A DNA stretch of 64,000 nt from Acetivibrio mesophilus (GTDB taxonomy: Bacteria; Bacillota; Clostridia; Acetivibrionales; Acetivibrionaceae). Positions 41,743 through 49,934 of the stretch are shown in pieces. The stretch lies in contig NZ_RLII01000004.1 of NCBI RefSeq assembly GCF_004102745.1, positions 62,001-126,000 of the forward strand, given 5' to 3'. The first letter of the stretch is position 1. Each line of letters starts with the position of its first letter. The translations under genes were made by a program, and so were the position numbers. The notes beneath the pieces were generated by a model. That model worked only from the letters and a program-made list of their open reading frames with translations, ran no database searches and was not told the origin of the DNA.

Positions 41743-41883
41743 TTATTTCTTTTCACAGCTTTGGTTTGCTACAGTACAGGAAGTCTTGCAAGCTGACTGA
41801 CAGGAAGTCTGACATTCGCCGCATCCACCCTTTTTCAAGCTGTCTTTTAATGTTGATCCGTTTAAAACCTTAATATGTTTCAT
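41743..41883 (-). CDS. scfA: SCIFF ranthipeptide precursor (six cysteines in forty-five residues)
   Basis: A 46-residue peptide beginning MKHIKVLNGSTLKDSLKKGG. Six Cys follow in CGECQTSC, SACKTSC and VANQSC spacing, matching the SCIFF family (TIGR03973). The GC-rich N-terminal part acts as leader, and the radical SAM enzyme makes Cys-to-Thr thioether crosslinks, with Thr residues between Cys as acceptors. The ATG at 41883 has GGGGGAAAGCA upstream; the frame could start 27 codons earlier but that would not match the family. Confidence 0.95.
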   Translation of the reverse strand: MKHIKVLNGSTLKDSLKKGGCGECQTSCQSACKTSCTVANQSCEKK

Positions 41884-41975
41884 TTGCTTTCCCCCTATAG
41901 TGAAATTTACACGTTGTATTATAACACAAATTACTAGTGTTGAAAAGAATATTGTATAAAACAAAAAATCTTTTT

Positions 41976-42878
41976 CTACATCTTTGCAAGAAGCTCTTTA
42001 AAATACTCGGGAACCGGTGACTCAAACTCCATATACTCTCCCTTTATGGGATGGATAAATCCAAGCTTTTTTGCATGAAGGGCCTGTCCATTTATATCAT
42101 ATACATCATTTTTCTTTCCATAGACCGTATCCCCGATAATTGGATATCCTATATAGGACATGTGCACACGTATCTGATGCGTCCTTCCTGTTTCCAAAGT
42201 GACCTCAATATAAGTGGCATCTTTAAATCTCTCAAGCACTTTAAAATGGGTCACGGCGCGTCTACCGTTCTTGGTATTCACAGCCATTTTCTTTCTGTCC
42301 ACAGGATGCCTTCCTATGGGTGCATCAATTTTGCCCTGTTCCTCCCGGATTATGCCATGAACCAGCGCTACGTAAACCCTTTCAATGTCATGATCTTTTA
42401 GCTTGCGGGACAAACCCTCATGAGCAGTATTACTCTTGGCTACAACCAGGACTCCGGATGTATCCTTATCGATCCTATGAACAATACCAGGCCTAATAAT
42501 GCCGTTTATGTCGGAAAGATTGTCTCCGCAATGATTCAACAGCGCATTCACCAAAGTACCGGAGTAGTTTCCCGCCGCCGGATGCACCACCATACCCTTG
42601 GGCTTATCCACCACTACAATGTCCTCATCCTCGTACAATATGGGGACACTTATGTCCTCCGCCTCCACATCAAGAACCTGCGGACTTGGTATTTTCGCCA
42701 GTATCTCATCCTTAGGCTTCAACTTATAGTTGGACTTAACTGGTTTTCCGTTGACAAGTATCATTTCATCATTGACAAGCTTCTGTATATATGACCTGGA
42801 ATAATCCTTAAGCTTGCCGCAAAGCCACGCATCAATCCTTATTCCATTGTCTTCCGAAATAAATATAATTTCTTCCAT
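41976..42878 (-). CDS. RluA-family pseudouridine synthase (RluD-like)
   Basis: A 300-residue protein. An S4 RNA-binding domain (about 12-75: IDAWLCGKLKDYSRSYIQKLVND) precedes the catalytic domain, with GMVVHPAAGNYSGTLVNALL and the catalytic HRIDKDTSGVLVVAK near residue 138, then LETGRTHQIRVHMSYIGYPIIGD. It should convert uridine to pseudouridine in 23S rRNA (RluD-type). The ATG at 42878 has GGAGAAGTT upstream. It follows lspA by about 60 bp, a common Firmicutes pairing. Confidence 0.93.
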   Translation of the reverse strand: MEEIIFISEDNGIRIDAWLCGKLKDYSRSYIQKLVNDEMILVNGKPVKSNYKLKPKDEILAKIPSPQVLDVEAEDISVPILYEDEDIVVVDKPKGMVVHPAAGNYSGTLVNALLNHCGDNLSDINGIIRPGIVHRIDKDTSGVLVVAKSNTAHEGLSRKLKDHDIERVYVALVHGIIREEQGKIDAPIGRHPVDRKKMAVNTKNGRRAVTHFKVLERFKDATYIEVTLETGRTHQIRVHMSYIGYPIIGDTVYGKKNDVYDINGQALHAKKLGFIHPIKGEYMEFESPVPEYFKELLAKM

Positions 42879-42938
42879 AACTTCTCCACGCCTCAATTTT
42901 ATGCACTAAACCTCAAATGCTTATTTATTTAAATAATA

Positions 42939-43385
42939 TTATTCCTTGGATACAAACAAAGTATAATAGGCCAGCAATATGGTTCCCACTACTACAAAGG
43001 TATCCGCAGCATTAAAAACAGGAAAATGGTAGCTTCCAAATTGAAAATCAAGAAAATCCACAACGCCATCGGGCCTAAATATCCTGTCGATGAGATTGCC
43101 CAATGCTCCCCCAAGAATCATGCTTAGTGAAAATCTAAAAAACTTGTTGCTGTTTTTATAAATAAAGTATGCCAGTAAGACCGAAAGCACTATTGTAACA
43201 GGGACAAGCACAAATCTTCCGTTCTGCATGATCCCCCAAGCAGCACCGGTATTTCTCCAGTGAGTGAGATAAAAAAAGTTATTAATTACACTTATCCTGT
43301 CTCCAAATTCAATATTGCAGATTACAATATACTTTGTGAATTGGTCGACAGCTACAAAAACAGCTATCAATATTATAAAGATCAT
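42939..43385 (-). CDS. lspA: Lipoprotein signal peptidase (signal peptidase II)
   Basis: A 148-residue membrane protein with four helices. The signature motifs are [40 protein letters not shown] and [13 protein letters not shown], which hold the catalytic Asp pair in the last two. It cleaves signal peptides from prolipoproteins in the membrane. The start has GGAAGGCTGGGCG upstream. The substrate-binding lipoprotein gene lies upstream on the same strand. Confidence 0.96.
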   Translation of the reverse strand: MIFIILIAVFVAVDQFTKYIVICNIEFGDRISVINNFFYLTHWRNTGAAWGIMQNGRFVLVPVTIVLSVLLAYFIYKNSNKFFRFSLSMILGGALGNLIDRIFRPDGVVDFLDFQFGSYHFPVFNAADTFVVVGTILLAYYTLFVSKE

Positions 43386-43471
43386 ATACGCCCAGCCTTC
43401 CTTTTAGATTTGTCAGTAAAATTATATACGCTTTCCATTATGATGTAAAGTTTAATTAGACACATCACATC

Positions 43472-45142
43472 TCACTCAACAGGTATATACCATTTGGTAA
43501 AATCGTAGTATCTACCCCATATACTTGGGTTAAACTCACCTCTTAATCTTTTATTATAGATAACCACATCATTATAGAAGTATAGTCCTAGGTAAGGCAA
43601 ATCCTTATTTATTATTTCCTTCATGTTAATAAAATAGGCTTTTTTCATTGACGGATCTTTCTCTTTTAGAATCAAGGACAGATACCTGTCAACCTCTTCA
43701 TTACTATAACCCGAAACATTAAGCCCTGTACCGATTTCTGCCGACGAGTACAGGAAAGATATGTCAGGAATCGACATTACAGTACACCCAATAAACACCA
43801 TATCATACTTACCGGTTTGCACCTTGTCCAACTCTTCTTCCCATTTAACCTTGGTGATCTTTATGTCTATCCCCGCTTCTTTGAGCTGCTCTTTAATTAT
43901 GTCCGCAGCAGCCATCCGGACTTCATTGTCATCATTTACCATCAGTTCCAGTGCAAGGGGGGTGTTTATACCGTTAATCCTCTTGTAAAATATACCGTTA
44001 TTATCTTTCCATCCGCTGTCAACAAGTATCTGTTTTGCCTTCTCCACATCTCTTTCATAGGATATGACATTGGTATCGTTGAGCCACGTATCGGGAATAA
44101 CAGGCAAATCCGACGCCACAGCCTCTCCCGGCATAATACTGCTTATAATCTGTCCTCTGTCAATAGCATATGCTATAGCCGTTCTTACTTCCTTTTCCTT
44201 CAGTATTTTGTTGGAGAGATTAAACGCAATAAACTCAAACTCATTACTAACATGCTTTTTTAAAATTATATCCGTTCTTCCGCTATAACCTACCCAACTG
44301 GTTCTGTCTGCGGTAATAACGTCTACTTCCTGAGACTGAAAAGCATTTATTACAGATTGATTCCTGTCATATATTTTTATATTGATCTCTTCGATATAGG
44401 GCAGGCCAGTCTCATTTTCTCCATCGTCACCACTATTCCACCAATTTTCATTGGCCATAAGTCTGATATACTCGTTTTCCCTATATTCCGAAAACTTATA
44501 AGGTCCGGTGCCTATCGGACTGTTATTCTTTGGGGTAGTCGAAATATCTTCCCCAAGGAAATAATGCTTTGGAATTATGGGAAAAGTCATGAGTTCGGGC
44601 GTAAAAGAATTGGGACTTTTCAAAAGCACCTTAAAGGTCCTGCTGTCTTGCGCTAAGAAGCTTTCGATATTTTCGAAGTGGGCCTTGTATGGACTGTTTG
44701 CACCTGTATTCATTATTGTATTTGCGGTAAATTCCACGTCTTCGGCTGAAAAAGGTATACCATCGTGCCAATATATATTTTCCTTCAAATAGAATGTCCA
44801 TACCAACCCATCATCAGAACCTTCCCAGCTCTCGGCCAGAAGCGGCACAGCCTTCTGATTCTCATCTACCCTGACAAGACTTTCAAATACAAAGCAGGAA
44901 TACTCCTTTACATAAGCATTGGCAGTCAAAATGGGATTGAGGGTGTCGGGATTGGTGGAAAACAGATTCAAAACACCGTTCTTTACAGGCCCCGTATCCA
45001 ATACATCATCCATCCCGCCCTTTAAAAAACCGTAATCGTCGTTTTCTTCTTCTCCCAATATGCTATTTAAGTCAATGTTGCAAGCTGAAAGAACAGAACT
45101 AATAATCACTATCACGATAACTAACAACGCTCTTTTTTTCAA
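43472..45142 (-). CDS. ABC transporter substrate-binding lipoprotein, family 5 (peptide/nickel type)
   Basis: A 556-residue extracytoplasmic protein. The signal peptide ends in the lipobox LSAC. After a low-complexity stretch (LGEEENDDYG) the SBP_bac_5 domain starts (NGVLNLFSTNPDTLNPI) with the family motif VPLLAESWEGSDDGLVWTFYLKENIYWHDG and DVEFTANTIM. It would bind oligopeptides or a similar ligand and deliver it to a permease. The permease and ATPase genes are not adjacent, so it is an orphan here or uses a shared transporter. The start is TTG, with AGGGAGAGATACACT upstream. Confidence 0.9.
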   Translation of the reverse strand: MKKRALLVIVIVIISSVLSACNIDLNSILGEEENDDYGFLKGGMDDVLDTGPVKNGVLNLFSTNPDTLNPILTANAYVKEYSCFVFESLVRVDENQKAVPLLAESWEGSDDGLVWTFYLKENIYWHDGIPFSAEDVEFTANTIMNTGANSPYKAHFENIESFLAQDSRTFKVLLKSPNSFTPELMTFPIIPKHYFLGEDISTTPKNNSPIGTGPYKFSEYRENEYIRLMANENWWNSGDDGENETGLPYIEEINIKIYDRNQSVINAFQSQEVDVITADRTSWVGYSGRTDIILKKHVSNEFEFIAFNLSNKILKEKEVRTAIAYAIDRGQIISSIMPGEAVASDLPVIPDTWLNDTNVISYERDVEKAKQILVDSGWKDNNGIFYKRINGINTPLALELMVNDDNEVRMAAADIIKEQLKEAGIDIKITKVKWEEELDKVQTGKYDMVFIGCTVMSIPDISFLYSSAEIGTGLNVSGYSNEEVDRYLSLILKEKDPSMKKAYFINMKEIINKDLPYLGLYFYNDVVIYNKRLRGEFNPSIWGRYYDFTKWYIPVE

Positions 45143-45242
45143 AGTGTATCTCTCCCTGTTCGTATTCTTCGTAAATATAAACTCCTCTGGGACTTTTCCT
45201 TTGTGTCTCTCTTTATTTGCTTATTTTGCCTATACATAAAAT

Positions 45243-46082
45243 CTATCCATTTACCTTCATAATTCCGGCCATCGTCCCTGTTTTGCCGTTATCCCCTCTG
45301 TGGGAAAAGAATATATCCTTATTGCATTTGGTACATATTTCACTAAAGACAATGTTTTCCTCTCTAACTCCCTCATCCAATAAAGTTTTCTTAATTATTG
45401 CCTTAAGGTCAAAATGCCACTTTTTATCTATTATGTCACAATATTCCGTACTCCACTCAATTTTTGATTTAAACTCATCATATACCTCGTCTCCCACCTC
45501 AAAGCAACATTTTCCGATGGACGGCCCAACTGCCGCAACAATATTTCGAGGCTCACAGGAAAACACCTCTTTCATTTTCCCCACTGCCTCCTTTGATATT
45601 CCCATCGCTGTACCGCGCCATCCGGAATGGGCAATTGAAATAACCGTCTTTTCAGGGTCAAAAAGAAAAACCGGAACACAATCGGCATAAAATGTAACTA
45701 AAGTAACTTCTTTCGAATTGGTAACAAGACCGTCATAACCTATAATATCGCTCTCTCTGATTATGCCTTTTCCCCGGTCCTCCTCTGTCACTACACGAAT
45801 CCTGTTTTGGTGTACCTGATTTGAAAAAACCATACTCTCAATGTCAAGATTCAGCGCGCTTGCCACTCTTTTATAGTTTTCCTCAACATTTCTTCTATCA
45901 TCGGTTTTGTTAAATGCCATATTCAGAGATTCATACTGGCCTTCACTCACTCCGCCCCGTCGAGTCGTAAAGCAGTGGGTGATAACGTTTTCATATTTCA
46001 GCAAGTTGCTAAATTGAATAAATTCTACTTGATTCTTTGATTTGTACGTAATATTCTTGTTTGATTCAAATCTGTTATCCAA
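45243..46082 (-). CDS. pgeF: Peptidoglycan editing factor (YfiH/multicopper-oxidase-like)
   Basis: A 279-residue protein of the YfiH/DUF152 family. The active-site motifs are HCFTTRRGGVSEG, NQVHQNRIRVV, VTFYADCVPVFLFDP, ISIAHSGWRGTAMGIS (Cys/His metal site) and GPSIGKCCFEVGDEV. Family members act as peptidoglycan editing factors (removing wrong L-Ser from the precursor) or as purine nucleoside phosphorylase. The start is TTG behind GGAGG. It is monocistronic, with a terminator pair around it. Confidence 0.88.
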   Translation of the reverse strand: MDNRFESNKNITYKSKNQVEFIQFSNLLKYENVITHCFTTRRGGVSEGQYESLNMAFNKTDDRRNVEENYKRVASALNLDIESMVFSNQVHQNRIRVVTEEDRGKGIIRESDIIGYDGLVTNSKEVTLVTFYADCVPVFLFDPEKTVISIAHSGWRGTAMGISKEAVGKMKEVFSCEPRNIVAAVGPSIGKCCFEVGDEVYDEFKSKIEWSTEYCDIIDKKWHFDLKAIIKKTLLDEGVREENIVFSEICTKCNKDIFFSHRGDNGKTGTMAGIMKVNG

Positions 46083-46228
46083 AACCAGCGTCCTCCATAA
46101 ACTAAATTATATCCCATATCTTAATTATATACATAAATATATATGAATAATAACATACATTATTCCTCTTAACAACATCTCAATATATGTGATAATTTGT
46201 AAATGCCAAAGGTTTCTCGGACAATATA

Positions 46229-46274
46229 TAACAAAGACTGCACTAAGGGTTTTATCCCTCGTGCAGTCTTTACT
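46229..46274 (-). terminator. Terminator of the xylanase gene
   Basis: AAAGACTGCAC and GTGCAGTCTTT pair, with an inner GGG/CCC stem. It lies about 22 bp past the xylanase stop. The U-tract is short (TTTGTTAT). Confidence 0.7.
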
Positions 46275-46295
46275 TTCAAACCTCATTTCCCCTCT

Positions 46296-49200
46296 TTATT
46301 CGTGGAAGAAATATGGAAGTGCGTCATAAATATAGTGTCTTACATATCCCCACCAATGAGTAGTCCCTGGAGCTACAAGGAAGTAGAAATTACCCTTGGA
46401 GAAATCTGAAGTATAATCAAAATGTGACAGCGACTTCATAGCTTCAATTTGAGGCCCAATATTAGGATATGCAATATCATCGGAACCGGTTGCTGCAAAG
46501 ACGAAGTACTGTCTCTTCGAAAGCCCGGACTTGTTAATTGCAGAGGCAATGGAATTTGCCTTATCCTGAGGAGAATTTCCTGACCAGTGATCACCACTAA
46601 GGGGCATATAATATCCAACGTAATCAAGACAATTAACCATTACTGCCCAAGTTGCAACTGCCCCCATTGAGAATCCTCCAAATGCTCTGTGCATTCTTGA
46701 AGCAGCTATCCCTTCAGGAGTTGTTGACTCTGCATAGGTAGAGTACTTACCTTCTACAAAAGGAATTACATTTGCTCTAAATTCCTGATAGAAATTCTGA
46801 GCTGTACAGTTTCCGCCATTGAAGGTAGGTGTTACTACAATCATAGGCTCAAGATCGCCGTTCATAATCATGTGATCAAGGATGAGATGTAAATTAACAT
46901 CATTGCTAAAAATCGTATTTTCATTTTCTCCGCCACCATGCATGAGGTAGAATATGTTATATTTTTTGCTTGAATCATAACCGTAAGGAAGATATACATT
47001 AAGACTTTTGGTTCCGTTTATGCTTGAATATGTTTCTTTAACAACTTTTCCCGGCTTGGAGCATGCAGTCAAGTAAGAATTCGGAGCCGGACGATACTGC
47101 ACAGCAGCCTCATAATTAAAAGGAGGTTTTTGCGGTTCCGGTTCTGGTTCTGGTGTTTCCTCACCAGGGAATTTGCTAATTATTTTTAAAATGTAACGCT
47201 TAATAAGCATGAGGTCAGTACTAGTTACTTTTCCATTCCGGTCAACGTCAGCCGCAAGCTTAGCTTCATCGCTAAGAGAGATTATTTTTAATACCTCTCT
47301 CTTCGCTAACATTAAGTCAGTGGAATTAACGGAACCGTCAAAGTTTATGTCCCCAAGCTTAATTTTTGTCTCAGAAGGTCCAGTAATTACAGTTCCTGCA
47401 ACTGCTCCAATTGCTTCATCTATATAGAAATTCATGGTGTCTTCTGCTGTTTCTACATAAACATACATATCCCTTGCATCGGCAGGAATTCTGTATTCTG
47501 GGTTATATAGGTGTACCCATTGGTTTGCATCTGCAGTCTTCATATCTATTGTATCATATTGAGCATCACCATTTGCATCCACATATTGCAATTTCATGCA
47601 GAATGTTGCCGAAGTACCGCCTTCAATAAACATTGCAACAGAGCTGAAACAATATTTATTTCCAGGAACAAATGTTATAGGCCTTAATGCCCGTTGTGCT
47701 CCATTCCACGCAGCTGTACGATCCTTAATTAATAGTGCTTCTGCGCCTTTATAAGATGTTCTGCCGCTTGTCATAATTTCTGCAGCTCCTCTACTAGTCC
47801 ATTGACCCAAGCTGCCTTCAAATGTATCATGATAGTAATATCCGTTTTCATCCGGCTCATCTGGCTCCGGTGTACCGCCACCGCCAATCGGATTATCACC
47901 ATCACCCCATTCCGACTGCGGAATAATGGAAGCTACTGCATTGTAAGCTGCCTTTGGTTGGGTATTTCTATCAAACAAGAGAGGTTCATTTTCTGATCCA
48001 AGCCAGGTATTGGCGTCATTAGGCCCCCATACACAAACAGCTGTAACCTTTCCTTTGCTGGAATTTTTATTTGCATTGACAGCTGCCTGGAAAACGGCTT
48101 TATATTTGTCAGCTTGTTGCTGTTTGCTGAATTTACCCTTTTCCGTACTTATATCAAGCTCTGTAATTTGAACATCACAGCCTATATTTATATACTTCTG
48201 CAGGGCTGTTGTGTAATTTTGTATACCTGAAAAACCACTCATATCCGAATTAATATGGGATTGCATTCCCACACCGTCAAGTAATCCCTTGTTGTATAAA
48301 GATGTACACATTGAAGCAATACTGTCTCTCTTATGATCCCAATACTCATTGTAATCATTATAGTAAAGTTTACAATTTGCCGGAGCATATTTTCTTGCAT
48401 ATGTAAAGGCTTTCTCAATAAACTTATTATCTCCGTAGATCTGAACCCATGGGGATCTTCCATTTCCATAACCCGGTTCTCTGGCCCCACCATAATTCCT
48501 AGTTCTGTTAGCATCGTCACTTACTGCCTCATTTACAACGTCATAGGCATAAAGATTTAGAGATGGATATTGTCTTTGTATTTCAGCAAACATATTTTTT
48601 ATGTAGCTTTCCATACGCTGATCCATAACTGATTGGGATACCCAATTACCGTTGTCTTGGAAATTATCCTTGAAAAACCATTGAGGTGTCTGGCTATGCC
48701 AAACTAATGTATGACCTCTAACAGCTATATTATTTTGTGCACAGAAGTTTAAAATACTTGCTGCACGATTTAGAGAAACTCTAATATTTGAATTGGTTGA
48801 ACCGGATTGAACCAGTGTAGCATCCGGCTTCAATTCATTTTCATGAGTAATACTGTTAAACTCTCTCAAAATCATCGCTGTTATTGTTGAATTAGTTACT
48901 GTTCCGGAGTTAAGTACCGAACCAACTCTGAAATAGTTTGCATACATATCCTTTAATCCCGCATTACCGTTTGCTGCGGATACTGTGTTCGCTTCAATTT
49001 TTCTGTTTTGAGTTATAGTCACATCATCAAAAATGAAATCTGAAGTACTATTGGTTGTAATTGATAAAGTAATGTCCAACGCAGTGTCCGGGGCTTTGTA
49101 TTTTGTTGACAGCTCAACCCATTCTCCGCCAACAACATCCTTGGTTGCAATTATTTCCGAATTTCTCTCCCCAGTTTCTGCATCTTGATAACTTAAAGAA

Positions 49201-49544
49201 AGGTTAAAGGTTTCAATATCAGTTCCATCATGCTTTACAAAAACGCTATAATTATATTCTTTGCCACCATCAAGATAAAGACCCTTTTGTGAATAGGCTC
49301 CGTCATTTTCGCTTGAGCGATTTGTTACCATCATACCTCTTGTAGCATTATTTCCTTGGTTTTCAACCGCCGTTAAAACTGTGTTATCTCCTATATTACA
49401 CCATCCATCATAGTTAATTTCAAAACTATCATAAACAATCTCAAAATCAGCATATATTTTGCCCATATTCAAGGGTAATGCAGAAAACACTCCTATTAAT
49501 ACTACAAGAGCTGTCATCTTTGCCAAAAATCTTTTGATTTTCAT
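46296..49544 (-). CDS. xynY: Cellulosomal bifunctional xylanase/feruloyl esterase (XynY-like)
   Basis: A 1082-residue secreted enzyme. Signal peptide 1-32; CBM22 about 34-180; GH10 xylanase about 190-545 with acid/base Glu339 (DVVNEAV) and nucleophile Glu462 (QITELDIS); linker 552-566; second CBM22 about 568-720; type I dockerin 730-793 with two Ca-binding segments (DINFDGSVNSTD, DVDRNGKVTSTD); PEPEPEP linker; CE1 feruloyl esterase 809-1082 with Ser959 in GFSMG and His1063. The architecture equals C. thermocellum XynY. The ST residues and the KR pair of each dockerin repeat match the cohesin specificity of that group. It degrades xylan and releases ferulate on the cellulosome. Start follows AAAAGGAGG. 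Confidence 0.96.
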   Translation of the reverse strand: MKIKRFLAKMTALVVLIGVFSALPLNMGKIYADFEIVYDSFEINYDGWCNIGDNTVLTAVENQGNNATRGMMVTNRSSENDGAYSQKGLYLDGGKEYNYSVFVKHDGTDIETFNLSLSYQDAETGERNSEIIATKDVVGGEWVELSTKYKAPDTALDITLSITTNSTSDFIFDDVTITQNRKIEANTVSAANGNAGLKDMYANYFRVGSVLNSGTVTNSTITAMILREFNSITHENELKPDATLVQSGSTNSNIRVSLNRAASILNFCAQNNIAVRGHTLVWHSQTPQWFFKDNFQDNGNWVSQSVMDQRMESYIKNMFAEIQRQYPSLNLYAYDVVNEAVSDDANRTRNYGGAREPGYGNGRSPWVQIYGDNKFIEKAFTYARKYAPANCKLYYNDYNEYWDHKRDSIASMCTSLYNKGLLDGVGMQSHINSDMSGFSGIQNYTTALQKYINIGCDVQITELDISTEKGKFSKQQQADKYKAVFQAAVNANKNSSKGKVTAVCVWGPNDANTWLGSENEPLLFDRNTQPKAAYNAVASIIPQSEWGDGDNPIGGGGTPEPDEPDENGYYYHDTFEGSLGQWTSRGAAEIMTSGRTSYKGAEALLIKDRTAAWNGAQRALRPITFVPGNKYCFSSVAMFIEGGTSATFCMKLQYVDANGDAQYDTIDMKTADANQWVHLYNPEYRIPADARDMYVYVETAEDTMNFYIDEAIGAVAGTVITGPSETKIKLGDINFDGSVNSTDLMLAKREVLKIISLSDEAKLAADVDRNGKVTSTDLMLIKRYILKIISKFPGEETPEPEPEPQKPPFNYEAAVQYRPAPNSYLTACSKPGKVVKETYSSINGTKSLNVYLPYGYDSSKKYNIFYLMHGGGENENTIFSNDVNLHLILDHMIMNGDLEPMIVVTPTFNGGNCTAQNFYQEFRANVIPFVEGKYSTYAESTTPEGIAASRMHRAFGGFSMGAVATWAVMVNCLDYVGYYMPLSGDHWSGNSPQDKANSIASAINKSGLSKRQYFVFAATGSDDIAYPNIGPQIEAMKSLSHFDYTSDFSKGNFYFLVAPGTTHWWGYVRHYIYDALPYFFHE

Positions 49545-49934
49545 ATGCTACCTCCTTTTAAAACCTTATAAATACCAAATAATCTTGTTTTAGACGAATT
49601 AACACGATATGTCCTAAATTCACCTCCCCCTTTTTCACCAAAACCCCTATACTCTTTTTAGGTACCTGTAATTTTGTAGATAGAAACTGTAAACATACCT
49701 CCATTCGCTTAGTATTGCTCATATATTAATTTTACTCTTTGACTTATTTATTCGCAACATATGAATATTTTGAGTGGGGAAAATTAAAAATAATAAACTT
49801 CCGCACATAATTTCGTGCACAATATAAATAATTGCCATATAATACTTAAATATGATAGAATAAGTGCAAAGTTTTTATTGATTTTGCTTATTAGCCTGTT
49901 AAACGTTGTGCTATTTGAAAGGAGGCTGATTTCA
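49545..49934. other. Intergenic region between xynY and the DUF2339 gene
   Basis: A/T-rich. TTGCCA (about 49831) and TAGAAT with an 18-bp spacer form a possible promoter for the DUF2339 gene. The xylanase promoter must lie on the minus strand here, but I find no convincing -35/-10 pair. A CACCTCCCCC segment lies near 49621. No ORF looks coding; the first 40 codons of the ORF that enters from 49815 have poor coding character. Confidence 0.4.
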
